Shown in pieces: positions 1 through 13,730 of a DNA stretch of 64,000 nt. The DNA is from Eunapius fragilis (taxonomy: Eukaryota > Porifera > Demospongiae > Spongillida > Spongillidae). The translations under genes and the position numbers were made by a program. The stretch covers positions 1,523,272-1,587,271 of the forward strand of contig OY811984.1 in the NCBI GenBank assembly GCA_963681505.1, written 5' to 3'. Under the pieces are notes generated by a model. It had not been told where the DNA came from. It worked only from the letters and a program-made list of their open reading frames with translations, and made no database searches. Each line of letters starts with the position of its first letter. Within the stretch, counting starts at the first letter, position 1.

Positions 1-161
1 TTTTCTCTCCATTCAGATGTTATCTACACATACGGAACGGCTTTATATCCCATGAGTTCAATTTGAAATCAAAATTTTATACACAAGCACATACATATAC
101 GTACTCAGACATACTGATGTAAATAGATCGTCGATACATACACATATACATATAGATTCAT

Positions 162-187
162 ACACGCGCGCGCGCGCACACACACAC

Positions 188-240
<53 letters not shown>
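162..240. repeat. CG/CA/TACA microsatellite
   Basis: An alternating purine-pyrimidine tract: a short CG run passes into CA with a few TACA units. Short open frames across it on either strand are low-complexity products (runs of Val-Cys or Thr-His) and are not credible genes. Such alternating tracts can adopt Z-DNA, but nothing here shows a function. Confidence 0.95.
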
Positions 241-242
<2 letters not shown>

Positions 243-355
243 TTACAATCACACGAACGCGCGCGCTCACGGGCGTTGTGCGAATGGCTATGAATCCTTC
301 CTCTTTTTCCCTCTACATGCATAGTTTGAGTCGTGTGCGTGTATGTATGTGTAAG

Positions 356-450
356 CGCGCGCGCACACACACACGCACACGCACTCACACACATAGGCCT
401 ACATGTAGACACACGCAATCACACATACAAACACACGCACGAACTCCAGA
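356..450. repeat. Degenerate CG/CA microsatellite
   Basis: A second, more interrupted alternating tract (CG run, then CA with ACGC and ACTC interruptions) about 115 bases after the first. No coding signal. Confidence 0.85.
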
Positions 451-540
451 TCTCGCGCGCACACAAGAAGTGGATGAATACACGTATACTCTCACATGGT
501 ACTAATGTTGTAGTTCTTGGATTATGGAACAGCCAGGCCC

Positions 541-1445
541 CATGACATCATTTGCACTAGACAGTACAAATAACCTATTCAATAAGCCAACGTCCAGTTA
601 ATTAATTAATTTGCATTTAGTCATGTAGCTGTATCCATGGAAGCTACATTAAAAACACTTAATAAGATGGCGCTAATTGTATCCTAGTCCTTGTGACCCA
701 ATACAATTTAAAAATCAAATGGCCGAAATCTATTCTAGGTAAATTTTTTTAAATTTCTCTAAAAATAATAGAACAGTATGATCTCTTATTCTGGGGGCCC
801 ACAAAATCTGAATCTAAACTGGTGTAAGAATTATGAGCTGCAGAATACATTAATTAGGTGCGAAAAAGTTGATTTTCCATACATCTCTAAGGAAAGTGCT
901 GTTTTCACAAAAACTACAACAATTTTCAATACAAAGCAGTTGTTTTTTGTTCAGCTAAATCAAGATCGTACGTATCTGAAACAATATTGATAGCCACAAA
1001 AGTTGTACCCTATAACGTTATTAAATAGCAATCAAGTTTATAAAACGCCGTTCATTTTCTATGGGAGTTATCCGGAAGTATACGCGAATGTACAAACCGC
1101 AACAATTGTCAATTCCCTTTGACCGCGCATTTCTGGATATGGACTTGCCTAATATCTGATCATGAGCAGTCTATCATGTCAAAGGCAAGTGTAACTCGGA
1201 GTGGAGAACTTGAACTTGTGGATGTGAGTGAATCAATTCATGCATGTGACTTAACTTATTCATCAGTCAAGGCTGTTAACATTTCACCCAGACAATAACT
1301 TTGATAGATGGTATAGGTTCCGAAAATTTTTCGTATGTCAGTGCAATCCTCTGATTGTTGAAACTATAGAGTGATGTATAAGGCATATCGTTCCCTTTTT
1401 TTTTTTTTTTGATCTTGCTTTGTCTTGTAAAAAAAATGATGTTTG
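541..1445. other. AT-rich stretch without a recognised gene
   Basis: Only short open frames with no familiar motif. A T-run at about 1397-1411 and an A-run at about 1430-1436 lie just before the Gypsy-derived sequence begins. I see no splice-bounded exon, RNA gene or repeat that I can name. Confidence 0.6.
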
Positions 1446-1958
1446 AGGAAAGGAACGAGTGGGACGAAGAGCTGGATGAAGTCATATTGGACAAGACGTT
1501 TGGAGTCATCATTGCATGAGGGGTGTATTTTGTGGGGAATCGGGTGGTGCATGATTCCGACTCAGGGGCGGGAGTATGTATTAAGAGAACTGCATGGGAG
1601 ACATCCGGGCATGAGTAGAATGAAAGCAATTGCAAGAACGTTGGTCTGGTGACCTCGTATGGACCAAAATATATCGAAGGAATGGTAAGAAGATGTGAAG
1701 AATGAACAAGCCTCACCCCCACATGCTCCATTTCATCCACGGAAGTGGCCTTCCAGACCATGGGCCCGACTGCACATAGATTTTGCGGGGCCTATGTGGG
1801 GGAGAATGTTGTTGGTGGTAATTGATGCACAACTCGAAGTGGATTGAAGTCGAAGATATGAAAGAAGCCACAGCAGGAGCTACCATTCAAAGATTGAGAG
1901 CAATGTTTGCGAGATTTGGTATTTCGGAATCTCTGGTTTCTGACAATGGGTCTTGCTT
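1446..1958 (+). pseudogene. Ty3/Gypsy integrase, N-terminal part (family A, copy 1)
   Basis: Decayed integrase of a Gypsy-type LTR retrotransposon; the enzyme would insert element cDNA into chromosomes. An HHCC zinc-binding segment is visible (HGRHPG, near 1590-1610; the CxxC half near 1690-1705 is broken by stops). The start of the catalytic core follows, with a HIDFAGPYVG-like segment near 1775 and SDNG near 1940. Reading it needs several frame changes, and stops are present, so it is dead. The same sequence lies at 36243-36740, which shows that the integrase is interrupted after 1958. Upstream reverse transcriptase and RNase H are missing. Confidence 0.85.
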
Positions 1959-2737
1959 CATAAACATGAGACTGTTTTTCTGAAGCAAAAACAACTGCAC
2001 GTCACCTCATTTAATGAATCTGATTTGAGGTGTCACGACGTAACTCTGAGCAGGTTCAAAGTTGCAGCTTAATTCAACTTTATGTCTGGTTATTAATCTA
2101 TTGCTGTCCCTCTCAGCATACATTGGCTTTATAGGGTTCTTATTTATACAGATAATTTCTCTATGTTCTCTCTGATATTTCACAGAAATGTCAAATTTTG
2201 CTGAATACATTTCCACAATGGATCCTATATTATATAAAATAATCAGTACTTTACTTTATATATCTCCATCCTCATCAGTTAACTTTTAATTAACTGTTCA
2301 TAAACAATCACATGCATGCACATGATGACAATAAGCAGTGTGCAAGGAATACCCCTCCCTCCTCTCCCTCCCCCTACCATCGAACAAACTGGTCATTTGC
2401 AATTTTCCCCTTAGATGGCGACAGGAATGCTAGCAGATCAAAGTGAGAGTTCCCAGGTCAGGAACCAGCAGTGGACCAAACCCTCACATGAAACCCTTAG
2501 CTTGATGGGCCAAAATACCAGAAGTCTCAAAGGCCTGCGGAAGAGAAAAGATTTTACATATCTCACTGCATTTATATGTTGACCTTCACTCCAGCGATGG
2601 CTCTGACTCAAAGCAGTCAGGGTGGGGTTTGGGGCTGGGCCACTGGGGACCATGCCACAAATGAGGTTTTTTAGGTGTTGAGGCCTCGTGTTAACTGGAC
2701 TGCACTGGGAAATTATTTTGTTGCTGTGACAAAACTC
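1959..2737. mobile_element. 779-base insertion inside the integrase
   Basis: Alignment with the related copy at 36720-36770 shows that the integrase text runs directly from TTGCTCCA to TCAGCAAAGAATTC there. Here about 780 bases separate the two halves. The insert has no clear ORF, no obvious terminal inverted repeat and no clear target duplication. It could be a non-autonomous element or filler DNA from repair. Boundaries are good to a few bases. Confidence 0.65.
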
Positions 2738-3496
2738 AGCAAAGAATTCAATAATTTCTTAAGGAAGAATTGGGTAATGCACATCACATCCGCTCCGTAT
2801 CACCCGGCATCGAATGGCATGGCAGAGAGGGCTGTGAGGATTGTCAAGAAAGGGCTACTGAAGATGAAAGTAGGGACGATAAGAAAATCGTTAGATTGTT
2901 GTTCCAGTATCGGGTGACACCTCAAAGTGTGGCAAAGCTGTCGCCTGCAGAGTTATTACTGGGAAGATGCCTGAGAGGCTGATTGAATTTGTTGCACCCA
3001 AATCTGGCTGACAGAGTGGAAAAAGCAGCAGAAAACACAGAAAGAATATCATGACGTTCATACTAAGGAAAGGAAACTCCAGGTCGGAAGTAAAGTTCAT
3101 GTGAAGTTAAGGTATATGAGAAGGTTTATAGTACAGCTGGAGGGAGAAATAGTCTGCCGCAGACATCTGGATCAGATAAGAGAGCTTCTTGAAGAGCAGA
3201 ACGAAAATCAGTGGGATTTGGCAGAAAACATTAATATTGGTCCCGAGGTGCTGAGTGATCAAGGACAGGAGAATATGGAGCAGACGGAAGGAGGAGAAAT
3301 TACGAAAACCGTCTCAGAAAAGCCACTGGTTGTCGAAGCACATGGGAATGATAATGTGGCTTCTGAAGAGGTAGAAGTAACGGATGAAACAGGCGATAAG
3401 TTAGAAATTCAACCAAATAAATACCCCAGACGGGTCAGGCGACCTCCAGAGAGATATGGATGGTAAAAACGCTGTTTTCCTTCGGAGGGGAGAAGA
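2738..3496 (+). pseudogene. Ty3/Gypsy integrase core and C-terminal tail (family A, copy 1)
   Basis: Continues the integrase after the insertion. A YHPASNGMAERAV segment (near 2797-2835) carries the glutamate of the DDE triad, and a TPQS..SPAELLLGR segment follows. The 121-codon frame at 3101-3466 is acidic and ends in YPRRVRRPPERYGW, the Arg/Pro-rich tail typical of Gypsy Pol proteins just before the 3' LTR. At least two frame breaks separate core and tail. A purine-rich tract (GGAGGGGAGAAG, 3484-3495) immediately precedes the LTR and is the likely polypurine tract. Confidence 0.85.
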
Positions 3497-3614
3497 TGTA
3501 ATAACCTACGCATGACGCATGCGTAAGGAACGTGATTTATGTGCGTGATTGCTGTGCAATCGCAGTCTATGTAATTGGCTTGGTACCATTAACTTGATGC
3601 TTTACGATATTACA
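3497..3614 (+). repeat. Probable 3' LTR of Gypsy family A, copy 1
   Basis: Begins TGTAATAACC right after the polypurine tract and ends near ATATTACA, giving TG...CA ends that are roughly inverted. The copy at 37597-37718 matches most of it (GGAACGTGATTTATGTGCG block) and differs by short indels. No matching 5' LTR was found in the window, so the end is set by comparison and by the TACA terminus. Confidence 0.6.
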
Positions 3615-4737
3615 CATGTGATAGACTTGATCCCTTCACCAGCTTTACGTGTAGCATATGAACTACACTTAGTATATGACTGACGGACTCAAGTTGATAG
3701 GATGCTGGTCTCTGTGAAGGCTATCATTGATTTGAGCTGCCCAAAAGAGGCACTTGGATTGTGGAGTCATGGCCAGATGTACAAGTGCAGTCAACGTTAA
3801 TGAACCGCCTTCACCTCATCCCCACCTCCTCCACCTCACCCCCCACATTCATCACCTCATCACCTCCTTCACCTCATCCCACCTCTTTCACTTCATCCCC
3901 ACCTCCAATACTATTTATCCCCAACTGTAATCATAGTCAATTACTATCAATTAACACATTAACATATTTATATTTGGCTGCAGCTGTGCATCAAAGGAAT
4001 GCCCTTCCTTCAATAAGCATTATTTCAAACTGAGCTCCACACATTCCTTAACCCCCAGAGTTCCCAAGAGAGATAATAATACAAAGGGTGTTATTGTCCA
4101 GGCTCTCCAACCGTTGCATGTGACCAGACCTACAAAGTGGTGTGTCTGACTTCACTTTATTTCCCACTAGTTGCTGTATGTACAGCACTGCCAGACCTGA
4201 TGAATTGTGCACTTAGCAGTTGTAGCAGCATCTCTCTGGGCAACTTCAACTAGAAAAACATAGGGGTGGGAGGGGGGAAGCCTACAGGCAATTGTCATAG
4301 TTCATGTCCAGAAATCACCATAAACCTTAACACAGGAGGTGTGTTGAATGATACAAACAGCTGCATCTTTTACGAGTGCATGATCATAAAGCATATTGCC
4401 AAGGAATGGAAAAGGCAGCTGCATCTTCTGCACATCTCTGGAGCATATGTGGAAAAAACAACATGGGGGTACCTTAGAAACATCAGTAGGAGTACAAGCC
4501 AAAGGGGTGGATGATAAAAGGATATGTCTTTTCTTGTAGTTGAGTTAGATTAGTTTGATGCAATTAGCAAAATTTTCTTTCCACTCATATACTCAGACAG
4601 CTCCAGGTGCAGTATCCCGTGTGGTTGCCTGAAATCAACGTACCAAAACTTGTAAGTAATATTATTTATAGCTATCCAGGATCCACATGTTTGAAAACAC
4701 AGTCCTAATTCATGTGGTGCACCTCATCCACACCTCC
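3615..4737. other. Non-coding stretch with a degenerate minisatellite
   Basis: At 3797-3912 are about six degenerate copies of the 20-base unit that becomes regular further on. The rest (3913-4737) has only short frames on both strands without recognisable motifs. Confidence 0.6.
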
Positions 4738-5245
4738 TCACTTCATCCCACCTCCTTCACCTCATCCCCACCTCCTTCACCTCATCCCCACCTCCTTCAC
4801 CTCATCCCCACCTCCTTCACCTCATCCCTACCTCCTTCACCTCATCCCCACCAGCTTCACCTCATCCCCACCTCCTTCACCTCATCCCCACCTCCTTCAC
4901 CTCATCCCCACCTCCTTCACCTCATCCCCAACTCCTTCACCTCATCCCCACCTCCTTCACCTCATCCCCACCTCCTTCACATCATCCCCACCTCCTTCAC
5001 CTCATCCCCACCTCCTTCACCTCATCCCCACCTCCTTCACCTCATCCCCAACTCCTTCACCTCATCCCCACCTCCTCCACCTCATTCCCACCTCCTTCAC
5101 CTCATCCCCACCTCCTTCACCTCATCCCCACCTCCTTCACCTAATCCCCACCTCCTTCACCTCATCTCCACCTCCTTCACTTCATCCCCACTCCTTCACC
5201 TCATCCCCACCTCCTTCACCTCATCCCCACCTCCTTCACCTCCTT
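4738..5245 (+). repeat. 20-base minisatellite, about 25 copies
   Basis: Consensus unit CTCCTTCACCTCATCCCCAC repeated head to tail with scattered substitutions (for example CCCCAA or CCCTAC). Because 20 is not a multiple of three and the unit lacks stop codons on this strand, forward frames stay open for hundreds of bases and yield a Ser/Pro/His/Leu peptide of period 20. I regard these as by-products, not proteins. The same unit recurs at 5886, 56600, 59510 and 62640 in this orientation and at 16185 and 53930 in the other. Confidence 0.95.
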
Positions 5246-5278
5246 CACTTCAACTTCATCCTTCACAGATATTCCCTC

Positions 5279-5885
<607 letters not shown>

Positions 5886-6200
5886 TTCAGCTCCTTCACC
5901 TCATCTCCACCTCATCTCCATCTCCTTCACCCCATCTCCCCCTCCTTCACCTCACCCCACCTCCTTCACCATTTCCTCACCTCCTTCACCTAGTCCCCAC
6001 CTCCTCTACCTCTCCGCACCTCCTTCACCTAACCCCACCTCCTCCACCTCATCCTCACCTCCTTCACCTCATCCCCACTTGCTTCACCTCATCCCCACCA
6101 GCTTCACCTCATCCTCACCTCCTTCACCTCATCCCCACTTGCTTCATCTCATCCCCACATCCTTCACCTCATCCCCACCTCCTTCACTTCATCCTTCACA
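5886..6200 (+). repeat. 20-base minisatellite, degenerate array
   Basis: About 15 copies of the same 20-base unit with more variation than the first array (CCAGCTTCACC and CTTGCTTCACC variants). It ends in the TTCACAGATATTC linker seen after every forward array. Confidence 0.9.
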
Positions 6201-6555
6201 GATATTCTTTCAACATATACATAACTTTAGTGCACACTTACACCCTCAGACATATCCACACATGTACACACAAACGCATGCACACACACACACATACACA
6301 TGCACATGTACACACATGGTAGTGGCTTCTAAGAAGCAATGCATCACATCCTTCATGGTGCTATTGCTTCAGTCAAGGAGATGACATCACACATTGTTAA
6401 TCCAAAGTCTGTGTTGCACAGAAACAGGTTAGGGCTGTTTGCAACCATGAGTTATCATATCCAACAGCACACACACCCTCCACTGTAGAGCCATTCAAAA
6501 AAATACAATGGAGTCACATGGAGACATGCACAGTGACGAAACATGCTGGTGTACA

Positions 6556-6556
<1 letters not shown>

Positions 6557-6632
<76 letters not shown>
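6557..6632. repeat. (GT)n microsatellite
   Basis: About 37 GT units. The flanks (ACATGCTGGTGTACAAAGTG before, GTAAAAATGCTGCTTGGT after) are the same as at 57731, 60288 and 63343. Confidence 0.95.
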
Positions 6633-8514
<1,882 letters not shown>

Positions 8515-9339
8515 TAATTAAAAATATATATTTTTTATTATAAAAGCATAATACTACACTTATAATTATAACCCTCTAAAACATAAGCCTCCTGTATATG
8601 CATTCATAAAGAGGGTGGATGGTGTCATTGTGGCTACACACATTGTTGAATCTTTCCCACCCCTGTGATTATCTTCCTTCAATCAACGACATTTCTATGG
8701 CATGCATGTATGTATGCTTATGTGCGTATGTATATGTGCATGTGTGCATGCACGCATATATGTATGTGCGCGCGTGTGTATGTGTGCAGATTAACAAAAA
8801 GTACTCTCATCGTATGTATGTCAACTGGTTTACCAATCTCACCCTCATTCACATGTAAATATGGATCTATTATACGTGAGCACATTTTGCTCCAAATAGA
8901 TATCCCTCCCCCATTCCCTCTTCTCTCCGCTATCTCTCTCCCCCTCCCTCCTCTCCCTTCCCTCCCACAGTCTCTTCATTATGAAAGCAAAGCAAGTTAA
9001 ATTGCAAGCATGCAATTTATGATCGTAGTTGATAGATCACATTCATTAAGAAGGAATGATACACAAAGGTTATAATCTTTCCAACCTCCTGGTTCTCAAT
9101 CCAAGCCCATGCACCGTTACAAAGCTGGGTACCTGACATCTGCTTAATCCGCCCATACCAGTAAACAGTATCTCTTGGGACTCATGGGTTCTTACACAAG
9201 AGCTTTCCATTTCAGCACTGCCAAAAACCCCAACCAACTCTATGACTGAAAATTAATACAATTATAAACAATTTTCGACAAAGCTCTCCCTGGCCGCTAT
9301 GCAAACTTTCGCACTTTTTAAACATAGACACATACGCGC
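8515..9339. other. Dispersed repeat flank with a TATG/TG-rich tract
   Basis: Non-coding sequence that precedes the LINE fragment on its own strand. It contains a TATG/TG-rich tract at about 8698-8800 and a purine/pyrimidine-rich patch near 8900-8970. The same block recurs inverted at 14380-15104 and 51990-52840, and in the same orientation at 18532-19110, so it belongs to one dispersed unit with the LINE fragment. Confidence 0.7.
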
Positions 9340-9947
9340 AAAACCAGTACCATCAGGGCCGGGTGCACAAATTATATTCACAATTTTCCATCATATATGG
9401 TATTGTCAGTGCCATATATGGTGAAAATTGATTTGGGCACCCCCTCTGGATCCACCTATAATCATTGGCCACACTTGAGTTTTTTGTGGCAATGTCCTAT
9501 TTGCTTAAACTTGTTACAACATGCATGCAGCCAATAGAAATGTCATGATAATGCCTCTGTCTATTTATTCCAATCATGGACATACCAGTTGAACACCTAC
9601 TGATTCTTAGGTATTTGTGGATAATCGCATGCAATCTCGCTTACACTTTTTTTTTTGGAGGAGAGGGTGGGGATTGCTTAACAGCTTTTGCAGAAAAAAT
9701 TTTTAAAAGGATTCGTTCTCTGTACACGATGTCGCTAAGGACGTAATTAACCCCGCTGCTATGCAAAAAAAAATTCGTTAGGAGTATAGGGCTTTGTGCC
9801 CACATTTCAATGGAATGAAACAACCTCGTGCCTCCGAGATTTGATAGGAGAATTTAATTAAGCTAACTAAGGAGACATGATTAGTACATCTAACAACGGA
9901 AAACGCGCATCTGGTGCGGGGGTGGGGGTGGGGGGGTGGATAATGTC
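9340..9947. other. Upstream flank of fibrinogen-domain gene 1 (start of duplicated block)
   Basis: Begins the segment that recurs at 21330 and 61485 (ACCAGTACCATCAGG and TTTGGGCACCCCCTCT are shared). No coding frame of note. Compared with the second copy it lacks the 547-base MITE at 22003-22549 and about 330 bases of degenerate TATTTATACCAC repeats (21550-21880), and keeps about 25 bases the second copy lost. Confidence 0.7.
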
Positions 9948-9954
9948 ATATAAG
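9948..9954 (+). promoter_or_regulatory. Probable TATA box of fibrinogen-domain gene 1
   Basis: ATATAAG, 42 bases before the start codon. The homologous position upstream of gene 2 carries a longer TATATATATATAAG, and the flanks (AAGTGCACACGAAGAGTCGG) are identical. Conservation of position supports a core promoter; transcription evidence is lacking. Confidence 0.5.
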
Positions 9955-9995
9955 TGCACACGAAGAGTCGGTAACATAACTTCGAGCAAATAAGG

Positions 9996-10861
9996 ATGCA
10001 GAAAATCGCTATCTACACCCTCTTCATACTTATCGGGTACGAAGCTGGTCAAAGCCATTCTCTGCCATTAAATGTTGTACTAGGTCAACCGCCGAACCAG
10101 ACTACAGATATACTGAACATTAATTGTAAGTCAGAAAGATAGCTTATCTGCAACGCAACCCCATCCTATTTCTTTTAGATGTGCCAGCAAGGAACTGCAA
10201 ACAGCTTTATAACGACGGGTTCAGAGCAAGCGGTCTATACAACATCGTTCCTCAAGCAGTCATCGCCGGCACCGCAACTCGCGCCATGGTGATCTACTGC
10301 GACATGTCGCTGCAGGGAGGAGGGTGGACCGTCATCCAGCGTCGAGTGGACGACTCACTCGACTTTAACCGCGACTGGGTGAGCTACAAAATGGGGTTCG
10401 GGAACCTGGAGGGCAACTTCTGGCTAGGCCTGGACAGCATCATGCTGCTCACCAACGACGTCAACATGGAACTCTACGTCGGAATTTCATGTATCAGATG
10501 CACCGATGGGGCAGCGTACGCAAGGTACAGCCAGTTCAGCGTAGATCAGGAGTCGCAGAATTACCAGCTGAAGCTGTCCGGGTACTCACCATCCTCAACG
10601 GTGGGCGACTCCCTCTCGGTCCACAGCGGGAAAAAGTTCTCCACTTTCGATAAGGATAACGACGGTACGGAACGCAGAAACTGTGCGCAAGACTTCAAAT
10701 CAGGATGGTGGTTCGATGCATGTTACAGGAATGGTGCCAACCTTAATGGCGTCTACCAAACACAAGCCACTTCGATCGATCCGTACGGCATACAATGGTC
10801 TAGTTATGGAACAAACGAAGTTTTGCACTTGGTAGTAATGGCCGTTAGACCCGCACCCTAA
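9996..10861 (+). CDS. Secreted fibrinogen-domain (ficolin/tenascin-like) protein, gene 1
   Basis: Two exons, 9996-10125 and 10179-10861, joined across a 53-base GT-AG intron, give 270 residues ending in TAA. Residues 1 to about 20 form a hydrophobic signal peptide, and Asn34-Gln-Thr is a possible N-glycosylation site. From Cys50 the protein is one fibrinogen-related domain: YCDM (83-86), GGGWTVIQRR (90-99), GFGNLEGNFWLGLD (116-129), FSTFDKDND (197-205, the usual calcium site with Asp201/203/205), Cys212 and Cys225 (the conserved disulfide), and LNGVY (232-236). An extra CIRC pair (148-151) is unusual. Family members are secreted lectins or matrix proteins that bind acetylated sugars; a role in recognition or immunity is inference. 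There is no collagen or coiled-coil segment, so it is not a classical ficolin. The start was chosen because the upstream ATG exon supplies the signal peptide and splices in frame. Confidence 0.9.
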
Positions 10862-11090
10862 GCCGCAACTGCGAAGAAAATACTGAGTTTCGAGAACTGA
10901 TAAACTATATATATATATTTTATATTTTATGCCGCAGTTTTTTTCCCTGTACTTGTGCATATATAGTGCGTATGGAAGCCGCCGTAGTATAGAACGCCGT
11001 TGCCGCCACCTAAATGAATATTTAAAAATTTTTAAAATAGAACATTGCGTCGGAGTTTTGCTTTTCCCCTCCAACTTAGCGGGCGTGGAA
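10862..11090 (+). other. 3' flank of fibrinogen-domain gene 1
   Basis: A TATATATA run, a short T-run and AT-rich sequence with no canonical AATAAA. The sequence matches 23704-23939 and runs straight into GGAAACGAGGGG, which in the second copy is the insertion site of Gypsy element B. Confidence 0.7.
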
Positions 11091-12378
11091 AGGAAACGAG
11101 GGGTGGTGAGACGGCCGTCTATAGGTGCTGCGTTCTGTTGTGTAGAAAAATAGTGTGGTGCAGCCCCAACGTGCGTATTTTGCAATGAAAGAGAGAGATA
11201 CGGTACAAGTGGAAGGTGCATTGGGAAGCAAAAGTTGACCCTAGGATTAGGCGAAGGGCATAACCCTTTAACATAACATTCAAAAAAGCTTATTGGGAGA
11301 ATCAGAGCTATCGTTTGAGAAAGCATTTGCAGTGGCTATGTGAATTGAGGCGGCTACAAAAGGTGCCCAAGAAATAATGAAGGTTGAGCCGGACAGGGAT
11401 AAAATGGCAGAAGAGTTGCATGCCGTGGCAGAGCGGTCTACCAACGAGAGGCCAAGTAAATGTTTTCGGTGTGGGAGAAGGAACCATACAGCAGGTCAGT
11501 GTCCGCACATTGAATCAGTGTGTTATAATTGTAACAAGAAAGGTCACATGTCGTCAACCGCGAAAAGCTACAGTGGAGATGAAGAAGTACAAGGTGAGGC
11601 CACCAAAGTACACTCTACAACAGATATTGTCTTCCGTTAACCGTAAACCCATACAGGTGGAGGTCAGTACTGATGGTCAGGATATAACAATGGAGTTGGA
11701 TACAGGGGCTGCAGTATCTTAATTTGGTGTCTGAAGTTACATATAAGCGTTTGTGGCCGAAGCAGGTGCTAACAAGAAGTACAGCAACTCTTACTACGTA
11801 CTCGGGAGAAGTACTGAAGGTGATAGGGAAATGGGAACCAATAGTATGTTGGAATAACAAAACAGAGAAGGCACCCTTAGTGGTGCTAAAAGGGAATGGG
11901 CCTTCCTTATTGGGAAGAGACTGGTTAGATTGAGACTGGTTAGATAAATTGGGATAAGGTGCTAGAAATAAAAGATATTCTTTCTCTTGAGCAGATTTTG
12001 GAGAATAACAAAGAAGTATTCTCAGAGGAATTGGGGCTACTTAAAGGAGTAGAAGTGAAACTTGCACTAAATCCAGAGGCACCACCCATATTCTGTAAGA
12101 CTCGACCAGTTCCATACGCCATGAGGGAGAGGGTTAAAATGGAGTTAAGGTTAAGAAGGTTGGAGAAGGAAGGTGCATTAGAACCTATACAATTTTCTAA
12201 TTGGGCTGCACCTATTGTGGCATCGGATGGTAAAGTAAGGATTTTGGTGTATTTAGATGACATCTTGATTACAGGGCACACAAATCAAGAACACTTGGAT
12301 CATCTATAAGAGGTTAGAAAAAGTAGGCATGAAGCTGAAAAAGTCGAAGTGTGTATTTATGATGAAATCAGTTGTATA
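11091..12378 (+). pseudogene. Ty3/Gypsy family A, copy 2: Gag end, protease and truncated RT
   Basis: Begins after the fibrinogen gene flank. The end of a Gag protein is visible (LLGESELSFEKAF near 11295, like LLGEVELTFARAF in element B). Two CCHC zinc knuckles follow (CFRCGRRNHTAGQC and CYNCNKKGHM, about 11461-11550) and then a protease box ELDTGAAVS (about 11694). The stop and frame break after the box is followed by LLGRDWL (about 11915) and an RT N-terminus (APIVAS near 12210). RT then jumps directly to YLDDILITG near 12250: roughly 120 residues of the RT palm are missing. The identical junction occurs at 33300. Stops and frameshifts show it is dead. Confidence 0.85.
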
Positions 12379-13114
12379 CTCAGGTGTGTTAAGACTGACT
12401 ACACTTATAATAATTAAATGGCTGCCAAAGGAAGCGTTTATTCATAAATATTCATACACAGACGTTACCACAGATTAATAATGTCCAATACACTTTGGAT
12501 TGATAACGCGTAATTAATATATAATGTTGTTTCTATGACAACAGTTACGCACGGTGAAATAATTGACTTAATGTTAGAATTGAAAACCCGGGCGATAAAA
12601 GAATAGTTTTTCGCATGTTTCTGCAGTTCTTCTACTTCTGGGATACCCATATTTAATCGTTATCTAGGCTTTTAGATCACTATTTCGAAACGCTTTGAGC
12701 GCTTGCAGACAAACATTAGAACTGCGAAAAATTAAGCACAAAATTCATCATTTTCGTTGTGCAACTTATGCAAACGATGTGACATTTCGTTATACCCACC
12801 CACAATAGTTAGACCAGTATCAAATAAACAATACATAACTGTTTTTGTCCACAAACAACGATATTAAATCACCCGGGTTTTGCGAAAACGCAAAGAAACG
12901 CCCCCATATTTCGGAGCGTGATGCAATAAACTACTAAGGTTGCTATGACAACTATCATTTGAATCAATTTGCGGAATCATTGAACAAAGATTTGATATAA
13001 AAAGAATAGCTACAAGAAGTACCCAAACAAAAAAGCGGCATGTTGTAATGCTTGAATTTGCAGAAAATTCAAATTCCAAATATAGTGTAGCCCGCCAGTC
13101 TTAACATACCTGAG
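12379..13114. mobile_element. 736-base MITE with CTCAGG ends, TA target duplication
   Basis: Inserted in the RT C-terminal region of Gypsy copy 2. The ends are inverted repeats: CTCAGGTGTGTTAAGACTG at the left and, read inward from the right, CTCAGGTATGTTAAGACTG (18 of 19 match), with similar sequence continuing for about 15 bases. TA lies on each side (12377-12378 and 13115-13116). The empty site is seen in the duplicate at 33449 (GTTGTATACCTTGG). There is no coding capacity. The TA duplication suggests mobilisation by a Tc1/mariner-like or similar transposase; that assignment is inference. Confidence 0.9.
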
Positions 13115-13730
13115 TACCTTGGTCACAAAATTGATTCTTGTGGCATATCCCCTGTAGAAGAGAAGAAGGTGAAAGCAGTTCATCAAGCCCCTGATCCTAC
13201 GAATGTGTCAGAACTAAAGTCCTATTTAGGACTGTTAACTTGCTATAACAGATTCTTACACAACTTAATTAGCAGCTACTTTGGCACCCCTGTATCAGTT
13301 GCTCAAACAGAACGTGGCGTGGAAATGGAATAAAGTAAGAATGGATGCTTTTGAAGCGTCCAAGCGTCTCTTGACTTCAACTAAGGTCTTGACACATTTT
13401 GATCCGGCAGAAGAGATAGTACTGGCCTGTGATGCTTCTTCATTAATGGAGCTGTTTTGTCTCACACAAAAAAGGATGAAAAGAAAAGACCCATAGTATT
13501 TGCGTCTAGAACACTAAATTCGGCTGAGCGGAATTACTCGCAAATATAGAGAGGGAGGCACTTGCGTGTAGATTCGGAGTGAAGAGATTTCACCAATATC
13601 ATTATGGGCGGAAGTTTATAGTGCATACTGACCATAAGCCATTGCTGACTTTGCTGACTTTGTTTTCACTATCTAGAGGCATACCATCGCAAGTTTCGGC
13701 AAGGATTCAGCAATGGGCTCTAACGATGGC
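13115..13730 (+). pseudogene. Ty3/Gypsy family A, copy 2: RT end and RNase H
   Basis: Resumes immediately after the MITE. The RT connection follows (YLGHKIDS-type text near 13122, LGLLT near 13230, LAPLYQLLKQ near 13280). RNase H comes next, with LACDASS near 13425 and YGRKFIVHTDHKPLL near 13605-13650. Multiple frameshifts are present, for example before SLMELF and in the duplicated LLTLLTL. It ends at IQQWALTM, where the next insertion starts. The matching copy is 33450-34046. Confidence 0.85.

Noticed and set aside
10700..11326. 208-codon minus-strand frame overlapping the end of fibrinogen gene 1
   Set aside because: Antisense shadow of the gene and its flank; breaks in the duplicated copy at 23542.
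11377..11640. Stand-alone zinc-knuckle gene
   Set aside because: The CCHC knuckles are the end of a degraded Gypsy Gag, as shown by the protease box and RT that follow and by element B.
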